Origin: Nannocystis punicea
Lineage (GTDB): Bacteria > Myxococcota_A > Polyangia > Nannocystales > Nannocystaceae
Assembly (NCBI RefSeq): GCF_026965555.1
Contig: NZ_CP114040.1
Coordinates: 8,282,001-8,346,000, forward strand
Reading direction: 5' to 3'
DNA length: 64,000 nucleotides
Both the position numbers and the translations under genes were made by a program. The notes beneath the pieces were generated by a model that did not search any database, was not told where the DNA came from, and saw nothing but the letters and a program-made list of their open reading frames with translations. How positions within the stretch are numbered: position 1 is the first letter of the stretch; every line of letters starts with the position of its first letter. Shown here one piece after another: positions 20,528 through 28,445 of this stretch.

Positions 20528-21422
20528 GCCCGGCCCACGGCGGCTCGCGCATGCGCTCGACCAGGAAGTCGACCAGCACCCGCGTCTTCGCCGGCACCCG
20601 GGGCGTCGGCGGATACACCGCGAACAACCCCAGCGGCCAGTGCCACGCCGGCAACACGCGGCGCAGCCGGCCGCCGCGCAGCTCGGCCGCCGCCAGCAGC
20701 ACCGGCACGAACACGAGCCCCAGCCCCTGCGCCGCCGCCTCGATCAGCATCGACCCGTGGTTGGCGACCATGTGCCCGGTGACGTCGACCTCGACCTCGC
20801 CGCGCGGCCCTTTCACCTTCCACCGCCCCGGCGCCGCGTGGTGGGCGTAACGCAGGCACTCGTGCCCCGCCAGCTCCTCCGGCTCGCGCGGCGTCCCGGC
20901 CCGCTCGAAGTAGCGCGGGCTCGCCATCACGATCCGGTCCGTGCTCGCCAGGCGGCGCGCGATCAGCCGCGCGTCGCCGAGCTCGCCGATCCGCAGCGCC
21001 ACGTCGAAGCCCTCGCCGATCAGATCGACCTGGCGATCGAGGAACACCAGCTCGAGCGTGAGCTCGGGGAAGCGCGCCTTGAACTCGGCCAGCACCCCCA
21101 TGGCGTACAGCGAGCCGAACGCGTTCGGCACCGTCAGGCGCAGCGTCCCGCGCGGCGCCTGCTGCAGCTCCGCCGCCACCTGCTCGGCCTCCTCGAGGCC
21201 GCGGATCGCCTCGGTGCAGCGCTCGTAGTAGGCCCGGCCCGTCTCGGTCAGCGTCAGCTTGCGGGTGGTGCGGATCAGCAGGCGCGCGCCCAGCCGCTCC
21301 TCCAGCCGCGTCACCAGCTTGCTCGCGTAGGAGGTCGTCATTTCCAGCCGCCGCGCCGCCGCAGTGAGGCTGCCCTCCTCGACCACCCGCACGAACACCT
21401 CGGCCTCGAAGAGGCGATTCAT
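20517..21422 (-). CDS. LysR-family transcriptional regulator
   Basis: This 301-residue protein has the standard LysR length. Residues 1-60 form the winged HTH: MNRLFEAEVFVRVVEEGSLT, then AAARRLEMTTSYASKLVTRL. The remainder is a periplasmic-binding-like effector domain, with RGTLRLTVPNAFG, FLDRQVDLIGEGFDVALRIG and ANHGSMLIEAAAQGLGLVFV. Its first residues resemble the AaeR/YafC-like subgroup that often controls oxidoreductase or efflux genes. No divergent target gene is adjacent: the upstream neighbour is the minus-strand M23 gene 122 bp away. Confidence 0.93.
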   Translation of the reverse strand: MNRLFEAEVFVRVVEEGSLTAAARRLEMTTSYASKLVTRLEERLGARLLIRTTRKLTLTETGRAYYERCTEAIRGLEEAEQVAAELQQAPRGTLRLTVPNAFGSLYAMGVLAEFKARFPELTLELVFLDRQVDLIGEGFDVALRIGELGDARLIARRLASTDRIVMASPRYFERAGTPREPEELAGHECLRYAHHAAPGRWKVKGPRGEVEVDVTGHMVANHGSMLIEAAAQGLGLVFVPVLLAAAELRGGRLRRVLPAWHWPLGLFAVYPPTPRVPAKTRVLVDFLVERMREPPWAGLTG

Positions 21423-21544
21423 GGGCCCAGGGTATCAGCGCGCCGGCGCTCGCGCGAGCGGCCTCGATCGCCCGCGAGGCTCGCGGCGGCGACGGCCGGA
21501 TCACGACCTGCGCGTCAGCGAGCCATTGCACGCACCCCTCGCGC

Positions 21545-22609
21545 TCACTTCCTGGCGCCCGCGACCGGCGCGACCTTGTCGCCCTTCAAGAACGTGTAGT
21601 CCGTGCGCGGCGCCGCGGCGCCGTCGCGCGTCACCATCGCCTCGGCGAACACCCCTTCGAGGCCCCAGCTCTTCTCGAACCGGGGGCCGTCTTGCAATTG
21701 CACGTGCAGGTGCGGCTCGCTCGAGTTGCCGCTGTTACCGCACGCGCCGAGCACCTGCCCGCGGCGGACCCTGGCCCCCGGCTTGACCTTGATGCTGCCG
21801 GGGACGAGGTGCGCATAGACCGAGTAGACCTCGCCCTCGTGGCGGAGCACCACCATGTTGCCGGGCGCCATGTACGGGTTGAGCTCGCCGATCGGGCTGT
21901 CCGGCACGCCGTCGACGACGCCGGCCACCACCCCGTCGGCCATCGCCAGGATGTCCTGGCCGTACGCATAATAATCGGAGAGCGCGCGGCCGTCGCCCTT
22001 GTGTGACTTGCCGGCCGCGTCGACGATCACCAGGTCGGCGGCGCGGCGCTGCGACGGGTGAGCGACGTGGTGATTGAGCTCCTTGCGATCGCCGCCCCAG
22101 AACACCAGCCACTCGCCGCGGAACGGCAGGCCGAGGGGCGCGCTGCGGGCCACCGGCGGCGCCTGGGCCTCGGGCTCGCGGACCAGCAGTCCGGCGATTC
22201 GGCCCTGCTCGTCGACGGTCACCTGCAGCGACCACTCGCCGCGCTCGGCCACCAGGCGGAAGCGACCGCTGCGCTCGCTGGCCTCGATCGGCGTGACCTC
22301 CGTGAGACGGCCGCGCGCCTCGACCAGCGAGTGGACCAGCGGCTGCAGCTGCGACAGCGGGACCGCCGCCTGCATCTGCGGGGAGAAGCGCGCGAACAGG
22401 CCCTCGCCGTCACCGGCGTTGATGTGCTGCAGGACCTCGGCCGCCATCGCCGTCGCGGTCATGGGGCCTGGCGTCGGCTCGGTGGGCGCCGGGCTGGGCG
22501 CCGCTGCGGCCGCGGGCGCCGGCTCGGGGCATTGCGTGGTCGACGTCCTGGCGCAGCCGGCCGAGGTCGTGAGGAGCAGCGTGAGGAGCGAGGACGCGAA
22601 CGCGCGCAT
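21545..22609 (-). CDS. M23 peptidase lipoprotein with DUF3887-like domain
   Basis: The ATG at 22607-22609 gives a 354-residue protein starting MRAFASSLLTLLLTTSAGC, a lipoprotein signal. An Ala/Pro linker leads to a DUF3887-like domain at about residues 50-150 (INAGDGEGLFARFSPQMQAA and DEQGRIAGLLVREP). Residues about 170-330 are a LytM/M23 peptidase: NHHVAHPSQRRAADLVIVD, VYSVYAHLVPGS and SSEPHLHVQLQDG with the HxH zinc motif. It probably cleaves peptidoglycan cross-bridges or regulates amidases in the periplasm. The first zinc-ligand region is unusual in spacing, so an inactive regulatory role is possible. Confidence 0.88.
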   Translation of the reverse strand: MRAFASSLLTLLLTTSAGCARTSTTQCPEPAPAAAAAPSPAPTEPTPGPMTATAMAAEVLQHINAGDGEGLFARFSPQMQAAVPLSQLQPLVHSLVEARGRLTEVTPIEASERSGRFRLVAERGEWSLQVTVDEQGRIAGLLVREPEAQAPPVARSAPLGLPFRGEWLVFWGGDRKELNHHVAHPSQRRAADLVIVDAAGKSHKGDGRALSDYYAYGQDILAMADGVVAGVVDGVPDSPIGELNPYMAPGNMVVLRHEGEVYSVYAHLVPGSIKVKPGARVRRGQVLGACGNSGNSSEPHLHVQLQDGPRFEKSWGLEGVFAEAMVTRDGAAAPRTDYTFLKGDKVAPVAGARK

Positions 22610-22772
22610 GGCCGGCATGAAACACCGCCACGCCCGCGCCGACAAGCCGGTTCGCGGATCGCCGCAGCGAACGGCGCGCGGCGGGACCTCGAACCAGTTC
22701 CCGGGCGCGGCTCGAGAGAGCGCGCGCAGCCGAGCCCGACGGACGCGGGCCCCGCCGGCGCGCTGCGGCGAA

Positions 22773-24683
22773 TCAGCCCGGCGGGATCACCAGGTCGGTC
22801 AGGGCGATCGCGTTGCCGCCGGCCGGATAGGCGTACGACGAATAGCTGTCGAGGCCCCAGACCACCAGGCCGAACTTGCCCTCGCTCTCGGCGGTGTGCT
22901 GGCCGTTGGTGCAGCCATTGACGCCGACGTCGGCGCGGATGAGGTCGACCGTGGTGACCTCGAAGCGAGCGTCGCCGCCGACCGGCTGCCAGCCGCCGAT
23001 CGTCCCCAGGCAATCGACGGTGACATCTTTGAAGCCGTCGCCGTCGTCGACGCGGGTGACCACCAGGTTGGTGGTGGCGAACGACGGATCGGTGAAGAAG
23101 ATGTATTCTTGCAGGAACTGCGCCGGCGGCAGCAGGACCACCCATTCCTCGTCGCCGAGCAATTGCATGAACCCCATCGCAGTCGCGCCCGGGCGGGTGC
23201 CGCCGGGGATGTTGCAGGTGTCCATGATCTGCGACAGCACGAACGGGTGCTCGGCGTCCTGGCTGCGGATCTGGAACGAGCCGGTGGCCGGGAAGTCGAC
23301 CACCTGGCCCTGCGCCAGGGTCGCCGGGGCGCCCGGCACCGGCGGGTCGTAGGTCAGCGTCGTGCCGTCGACCGCGCCCACCACCCGGTACTCGATCTCC
23401 TCCGGCGCCAGGTCGGCGCGGCGGGTCTCGTACGCGGCGGCCACGTATTCGTAGCCGAGCGCCGTGACCGCGTGGTTCTGCTGGTGCGTCGCCTCGCCGC
23501 CGGGGGCCATCATCGGCTGCAGGCGCAGGAAGCGGTTGCCGGTGTGCAGCGCGACCGGCTTGTCGCTGAGGATCAGCGTGCCCGAGGCGTCGCCGGCCCC
23601 GGCAGCGACCTCCCATTGCACATACTCGCCGGCGTCGACGGTGAACGTCTTGACCACGTCCTTGGCCGCGCCCTCGACGTCGGGCCCCGGCTCGAGATCG
23701 GCGGTCGGACGGATCTCCACGGTCGTGCCGTCCTGGGCCCCGACCACCTGCAGCCACAGCGGCCCGGGCGGCACGAAGGTGCCCGCGGGCGGCATCACTG
23801 CCACGTAATTGGTGCCCCACGCGCTGGTCGGGAACAGCAGCTCCGCGCTCGGGATATACGAGAAGGCGCCGCCGAACGGGGCGATGTCGTAGGCGGTCAG
23901 CGGGATGTCGGAGGTCACGTGAAAGTTGAGGCCGCGGCCCGTCGCGTCGACCTGGGTGGCCGCGCCCGCTGCGTCGGGCACCGGGCAATTGAGCGATTGC
24001 TGGGTCTCGGGGTGGATCGAATTGGGGTGACTCGACAGGAACAGCACCGCGACCTCGCCGGGGGCCAGGCCCGTCGCGGCGACCGGCGACCAGTCCTCGG
24101 GCGCCTGCCCCGGCGTGACCACGCGGGCGAAACTGCCGAGGTCGAACGCGGCCCCGTCGCGCGACACCTCGATCTTGGCCGGGTGCCCCCAGCTGTTGGT
24201 CACGAACGCGGCGAAGCACGGCGGCGTCGGCAAGAACGGCGACGTCGGCGGCGTGGGGATCTGGAACTCGCAGCCGAAGTTGGCCTTGCTGGCGCCCGCG
24301 GCCTCGCAGGCGGGCACGCACTTGGCGTCGGCGCAGCCATGATCGGTCTCGCACTCCTCGACGACCTGCCCGGTGTTGTCGACCACCGCGTGCAGGTCGG
24401 GGCTGCACTGCAACATCTTCGGCACGTCGGGCGCGCCGCCGAGGTCGAAGATCGGGCCCGAATCGGTGGTCGAGCCGGTCGTCGTCGGCGCCGAGTCGGT
24501 GCCGCTGCTGGTCGGCCCGGTCGTGCTGCCGCCGTCGCTGGCCTCGCTCGTGCCGGTCGGCATGGTCGCGGTCGCGGTCGCGGTCGTGGTCGCGGACGCG
24601 GCGTCGCTGTCGGCCGGCCGGCCGTCGTCGCCGCACGCGACGAGCGCAGGCACCATCAAGATTGCAGCGGTCAGGCGATTCAT
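22773..24683 (-). CDS. IgGFc-binding-like lipoprotein
   Basis: The ATG at 24681-24683 gives 636 residues starting MNRLTAAILMVPALVACGDD, a lipoprotein signal. A Thr/Ser/Ala linker of about 70 residues follows. A Cys-rich start (CETDHGCADAKCVPACEAAG) precedes a long beta-rich domain resembling the IgGFc-binding protein N-terminal family: VVGAQDGTTVEIRPTADL, VQWEVAAGAGDASGTLILSD, FVLSQIMDTCNIPGG and EWVVLLPPAQFLQEYIFF. Such proteins are large surface adhesin-like molecules in Nannocystis-type bacteria; no binding partner is known. The frame is open further upstream, but the lipobox decides the start. Confidence 0.85.
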   Translation of the reverse strand: MNRLTAAILMVPALVACGDDGRPADSDAASATTTATATATMPTGTSEASDGGSTTGPTSSGTDSAPTTTGSTTDSGPIFDLGGAPDVPKMLQCSPDLHAVVDNTGQVVEECETDHGCADAKCVPACEAAGASKANFGCEFQIPTPPTSPFLPTPPCFAAFVTNSWGHPAKIEVSRDGAAFDLGSFARVVTPGQAPEDWSPVAATGLAPGEVAVLFLSSHPNSIHPETQQSLNCPVPDAAGAATQVDATGRGLNFHVTSDIPLTAYDIAPFGGAFSYIPSAELLFPTSAWGTNYVAVMPPAGTFVPPGPLWLQVVGAQDGTTVEIRPTADLEPGPDVEGAAKDVVKTFTVDAGEYVQWEVAAGAGDASGTLILSDKPVALHTGNRFLRLQPMMAPGGEATHQQNHAVTALGYEYVAAAYETRRADLAPEEIEYRVVGAVDGTTLTYDPPVPGAPATLAQGQVVDFPATGSFQIRSQDAEHPFVLSQIMDTCNIPGGTRPGATAMGFMQLLGDEEWVVLLPPAQFLQEYIFFTDPSFATTNLVVTRVDDGDGFKDVTVDCLGTIGGWQPVGGDARFEVTTVDLIRADVGVNGCTNGQHTAESEGKFGLVVWGLDSYSSYAYPAGGNAIALTDLVIPPG

Positions 24684-25103
24684 CGGTTGCGAGTACCCTG
24701 CGGCCGCCGGCATGGTCAAGGGGCCGGCATCGGCGGGCCGGTGGATGTCGCAATCGCGACGAAGCTGCGCGCGCGACCGTGACAGCGGCGCTCGCTCGCG
24801 CGCCCGCGGAATCACCGGTGCGCAGACGGCCGCGCATCACGGGTTCGACGACTCGGGCCTCGCGCGGGCATCGCTCGCGAGTGGGCCCCGACTTGCGCGT
24901 GGTCTTCTGCGGCGGACCCGCGAGGACGAGGACGACCGCCAGGGCAACGGCAAGGCCGACGAGCGAGCGAGACACGCACGATATGGCCGGCGCGGACGCC
25001 GGCGCGTCGCGCGAGCTCACCAGGGCGGAAGGTCGGCTGTGTCGGGTCGCGACATCCCCGTGCGAGGCTTTGCAATTTCCGACTTGTCTCCGAGAATGCG
25101 GGC
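24684..25103. other. Intergenic region of 420 bp, no gene supported
   Basis: A minus-strand frame near 24880-25020 includes a hydrophobic run (LVGLAVALAVVLVLAGPP) but has no good ribosome-binding site and continues into unrelated filler, so it is not called. Promoters for the divergent genes should lie here. Confidence 0.45.
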
Positions 25104-25658
25104 GTGCGTCAGGGTCCGCCAGCCTGTTTCGGCCCGCCTGCGTTGGCGACCGCGGAGCCGACCCCGGCCGCGGACGCCAGCGTGGGCGCGGAGATCTGGG
25201 CCGGCGGCGTTCGCCTGTACATCCATGGATATGCCGAGCGCGACCGGGCCTATGACCACGAGCCCCTGTCCTGCTGGCTGCCGCTGGCGAAGCTGCGCTG
25301 CCTGTGCACGACCCTGGCGACGGGACAGGACGCTGTGTTCAGGGAAGCGGCGGGGGAGCACGTATACGGCAGCGTGTTCTCCTTCGACTCCCACACACGC
25401 GCCATCGATCCCGATCGAACCGACCTGGAGCTCTGGTTCTACCCCATGAACGAGCGCCGTCTCGTGCTCCGGGTCGCCGCTGGTCCGCTGGTCGTGGCCC
25501 TGTCGATGCAGCTGGAATGGTCCCGGAATCAGCTCCCCCAGATCGCCCCCGAAGCAGTCCCATCAAACATGCCGCTCGTCATCGAGTGCCAGACCCTGCT
25601 GGACGCCGCGGCCCAGCGTATGCGCGTGGACGACATTGGCCGATCCTCGGGTCAATGA
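25104..25658 (+). CDS. Conserved-looking hypothetical protein
   Basis: From a GTG at 25104 the frame gives 184 residues. The composition is balanced, unlike chance frames here, with several aromatic and acidic patches: GVRLYIHGYAERDRAYDHEP, LSCWLPLAKLRCLCTTLATG and DLELWFYPMNERRLVLRVAA. It has no signal peptide or membrane helix, so it should be cytoplasmic. The mixed strand/helix pattern suggests a single alpha+beta domain. No family was recognised. It lies between a lipoprotein gene and the ATP-grasp gene without evident coupling. Confidence 0.65.
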   Translation: MRQGPPACFGPPALATAEPTPAADASVGAEIWAGGVRLYIHGYAERDRAYDHEPLSCWLPLAKLRCLCTTLATGQDAVFREAAGEHVYGSVFSFDSHTRAIDPDRTDLELWFYPMNERRLVLRVAAGPLVVALSMQLEWSRNQLPQIAPEAVPSNMPLVIECQTLLDAAAQRMRVDDIGRSSGQ

Positions 25659-25927
25659 CCGAGATCGCGCGCGCCGTCGCCGGGTCCGCGCTACACAAGC
25701 CGGGGCTCACGGCGATGCCCGCGGAGCGCGGCCCGGACGAGGGCGTCGTAGCGAGGCAGCGCGACGCGCAGCCAGGAGCGGCCGCCGGCGCGCTCGTCGT
25801 GCATCGCGTGGCTCGCGGCGAATGCGGCCTCGTCGGTCCGCCTCGCTGCGAGGTGTGTCCGTGACCCGCCCGTCACTCGTGCGTGCAGTCGACGACTGCC
25901 ACGACCAGACGTGTCGGGTACTGCCCG

Positions 25928-26776
25928 TCACTCGCGCGTGCGGGCGACGATCGCCGCGACCAGGCGCGCCAGGGCCGGCGGGTGCTCGGCGAGGTAGAGC
26001 GACGGCTCGATCAGCTCCAGCTCCATGATCCGCGGCGCGCCGGCGTCGTCGCGGACCACGTCGACGCGGGCGTACAGCAGGCGAGCGGCGAGCGGCGCCA
26101 GGGCGGCCTCGGCGAGCTCGCGCTCGTCGTCGGCGATCGCCAGCGCCTCCGACACGCGCTCGTGCTCGCCGGCGAAGCGGGCGGTCTTGCGGATCGCGTG
26201 GGTCAGGGCGCCGTCGATCCAGATCAGCGCGCGCTCCCCGGGCTCCTCGACCCCGCGCAGGTACGGCTGCACCATCGTGTCGCGCAGCGCCACGTCCGCG
26301 GTGAAGCGCTGCTGGCTCAGCTCCGCCTCGGCGCGGTCGATCCGCCACGTCCCCAGGGAGGCGGCCGAGACGGCCGGCTTGACGACCGCCCGCGACCACC
26401 CGCGCTCGTCCAGCAGGGCCGCGAGCTCGGGCGCGGCCCCGCGGGCGAGGTGCACAGTGTCGACCACGGCGACGCCGCGGGCGGCCAGCCGCGCCAGGTA
26501 ACTCTTATGATAATTGTCCTCGAGGACAGGCAGCGGATTGAGCATTCGCGTGACCCCGGCGACCCGCCGCGCCCACGCCAGGAAGTCGTCCGGGCGGTGC
26601 GGATAATTCCAGGTCGAGCGCAGCACGCACAGGTCGACCTCGTGCCAGGCCGCCTCCGGGTCGTCCCAGGCCAGCACGCGCGGCCCCAGCCCCGCGCGCG
26701 CGAGGGCGGCGACGAGCAGCTCCTCGTCGGGGTCGGGCTCGGGCTTGTGGAGGCAGGTGGCGAGGGCGACGCGCAT
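25928..26776 (-). CDS. RimK-like ATP-grasp enzyme
   Basis: The ATG at 26774-26776 gives 282 residues starting MRVALATCLHKPEPDPDEEL; an upstream Arg-rich extension is rejected. The protein has an N-terminal pre-ATP-grasp fold (VDLCVLRSTWNYPHRPDDFL). ATP-grasp motifs follow: AVVKPAVSAASLGTWRI, TMVQPYLRGVEEPGERALIW and ARVDVVRDDAGAPRIMELEL with Mg-binding acids. Enzymes of this type ligate a carboxylate to an amine via an acyl phosphate. This subgroup is often annotated simply as ATP-grasp or glutathione-synthetase-like; substrates are unknown. It appears monocistronic. Confidence 0.85.
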   Translation of the reverse strand: MRVALATCLHKPEPDPDEELLVAALARAGLGPRVLAWDDPEAAWHEVDLCVLRSTWNYPHRPDDFLAWARRVAGVTRMLNPLPVLEDNYHKSYLARLAARGVAVVDTVHLARGAAPELAALLDERGWSRAVVKPAVSAASLGTWRIDRAEAELSQQRFTADVALRDTMVQPYLRGVEEPGERALIWIDGALTHAIRKTARFAGEHERVSEALAIADDERELAEAALAPLAARLLYARVDVVRDDAGAPRIMELELIEPSLYLAEHPPALARLVAAIVARTRE

Positions 26777-26905
26777 GGCGGGCGGAGGATAGCCGAAATC
26801 GCGCCCGGCCGTCGCCCGCGCCCGCGGCTGCGCAGGCCCCTGCGCGCCCAGGCGCGGAGGACGCGGCCGGCCCGAAGACGAACGCCGTCCCCGCCGGATA
26901 TGCAT

Positions 26906-26933
26906 CGACATGTCCCGAAAGACACTCCATTGA
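26906..26933. repeat. 14-bp RCATGY array (2 units)
   Basis: ATGTCCC (26910) and the degenerate ACTCC core after GAC (26924) are 14 bp apart, in the divergent spacer between the ATP-grasp gene and the next membrane protein. Confidence 0.5.
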
Positions 26934-27038
26934 ATCACGTCGTTCCCACGGATCGCGCCGCGCGGCCGCGCCCCTGTTCGCCTCGTCTTGCGCCCCGGCG
27001 CGGTTCATTGCATCGTCGAAGGGTTTGGAGGTGTTCGG

Positions 27039-27770
27039 GTGCGACACGAGACGTATCAGAGGATCTTGTGGTGGGTGTGCCTGCTGGTCGCGCCGCTGGT
27101 GCTGACGGTCATCGAGCTGTTCCACCCGGCGGGCTTCACCGAGCACCCCGGGATGTACGCGTATCTGTCGCAGCCCGAGGCGCACGACGCCTCGCACAAG
27201 GCGCTGGCCTACTTCGGCCCCGACTGGTGGTTCACCCTGCACATGATCCAGACGCCGATGATGGCGCTGGTCGCCGTCGGCGTGTGGCTGCTCGTCAGCG
27301 ACGTCCGCACCGTCCACGGCCCGCTCGCGGTCGCGTGCGCCTGGCTGTCGCGCCTCGCCTCGTTCGTGTTCCTGATCTACTACACCGCCCTCGACTCGAT
27401 CGGCGGCATCGGCCTCGGCCGCACGATCGTCCTGACTCAAGAGATGGTGGCGCGCGGCGAGCTCAGCGACCAGGAATTACAAGGAGTCATCGTCGCGCTC
27501 GACGCCACGTGGGTCGATCCGTGGGTCGGCGGAGTCGGCTCGTTCATCAGCGAGACGGGCTCATGGGCGGCCTTCGCCATGACCGCCCTGGCCGCAGCCG
27601 CCCGCTTCTTCGCCAAGCAGGGCCCGTGGGCGGCCCTGGTGCTGCTCGGCGTGGCCGGGTGGATCCTCCAGCTCAGCCACGCGGCCCTGCACGGGCCGTT
27701 CGCGTTCATGCTGCTGGCCGCGGCCGCGATCTGGCTGGCGTGGTGGGAGCGCCAGCAGGCGAAGCCATGA
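27039..27770 (+). CDS. Integral membrane protein, unknown
   Basis: A GTG at 27039 follows a strong GGAGG site and gives 243 residues starting VRHETYQRILWWVCLLVAPL. There are about six hydrophobic helices, including WWFTLHMIQTPMMALVAVGV, LASFVFLIYYTALDSIGGIG and AFMLLAAAAIWLAWWE. Polar periplasmic loops carry FHPAGFTEHPGMYAYLSQPE and DATWVDPWVGGVGSFISETG. The histidine in a membrane-proximal helix and the overall plan resemble DUF4386/DUF998-like proteins only loosely. It is not assigned. Its stop lies seven bases before that of the convergent lipoprotein gene. Confidence 0.8.
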   Translation: MRHETYQRILWWVCLLVAPLVLTVIELFHPAGFTEHPGMYAYLSQPEAHDASHKALAYFGPDWWFTLHMIQTPMMALVAVGVWLLVSDVRTVHGPLAVACAWLSRLASFVFLIYYTALDSIGGIGLGRTIVLTQEMVARGELSDQELQGVIVALDATWVDPWVGGVGSFISETGSWAAFAMTALAAAARFFAKQGPWAALVLLGVAGWILQLSHAALHGPFAFMLLAAAAIWLAWWERQQAKP

Positions 27771-27777
27771 CGCCCGC

Positions 27778-28404
27778 TCAAAAGCTCGTGTTACTGTCGA
27801 CACCGCACTCGCCCGCGCACAGCTGGCACGCCTCGGGGGACGGCGCGCCGCAGGTGCACTTCTCCCAGCCTGCGGGCGGCGGAGTCGGCGTGTTGGGGAA
27901 CGCGACCACCCGGCCGGTCTCGACCTCGAAGTAGCCCGACGGCGCGTCGGGGCCGCCGCCTTCCAGGTGATAACAGAAGCCGACCTCGCCCAGCTCGCCG
28001 AACACGCACTCGCCGTCGCGCACGGACACCTCGAGGCCGGGGATGAACACGCAATCCACGCCGGCCTTGCACGCGGCCTCGGTGAAGTTGAGGTGACAGG
28101 GCGTCGCCGGTGCCCCGGTGGACGAGCCCGTCGTCGATGGGTCCGACGTCGGCGCGTCGGTGGTGCTGGTGGAGGAGCCCGTGGAGGTCACGGGGCCGTC
28201 GGTGGTTTCGCTGCCGCTCGCGGTCGCAGTGCCGGCCGAGGTCTCGCTGGCGCTCGCAAGGGATGGATCCGCGGCGGTCTCGCTGGCGCTCGCAGGGACC
28301 GGGTCGGTCTCGCTCGTCGCCTCGGTGCCGCCGGGGTTCTTGCTGCAACCGCCGGCGAGGATCACCGCCGGCAATAATGTCCACAACGCTCTTGCCTCGA
28401 TCAT
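27778..28404 (-). CDS. Small Cys-rich lipoprotein with Ser/Thr linker
   Basis: This 208-residue protein starts MIEARALWTLLPAVILAGGC, a lipoprotein signal. An 80-residue Ser/Thr/Ala/Asp linker follows, with a repeated SASET motif (VPASASETAADPSLASASET). The C-terminal 110 residues carry at least ten cysteines (CHLNFTEAACKAGVDCVF, CTCGAPSPEACQLCAGECG). It should be a disulfide-rich outer-membrane-exposed domain. No family was recognised, and no function is proposed. The start codon overlaps no other gene; the oligopeptidase B gene ends 40 bp upstream on the same strand. Confidence 0.78.
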   Translation of the reverse strand: MIEARALWTLLPAVILAGGCSKNPGGTEATSETDPVPASASETAADPSLASASETSAGTATASGSETTDGPVTSTGSSTSTTDAPTSDPSTTGSSTGAPATPCHLNFTEAACKAGVDCVFIPGLEVSVRDGECVFGELGEVGFCYHLEGGGPDAPSGYFEVETGRVVAFPNTPTPPPAGWEKCTCGAPSPEACQLCAGECGVDSNTSF

Positions 28405-28445
28405 GAAAAGCTCCAGTCCCTAATTAAGGTGCGGCGAATCACGGC

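Noticed and set aside
22459..25020. Minus-strand open frame overlapping the IgGFc-binding-like gene
   Set aside because: Arg/Gly/Asp-rich shadow. Only its first residues look like a signal peptide; no good ribosome-binding site was seen and the rest is filler.
26777..26938. Extended start for the ATP-grasp gene at 26938
   Set aside because: The added 54 residues are Arg/Pro-rich and include a 14-bp array; the ATG at 26776 begins the fold.
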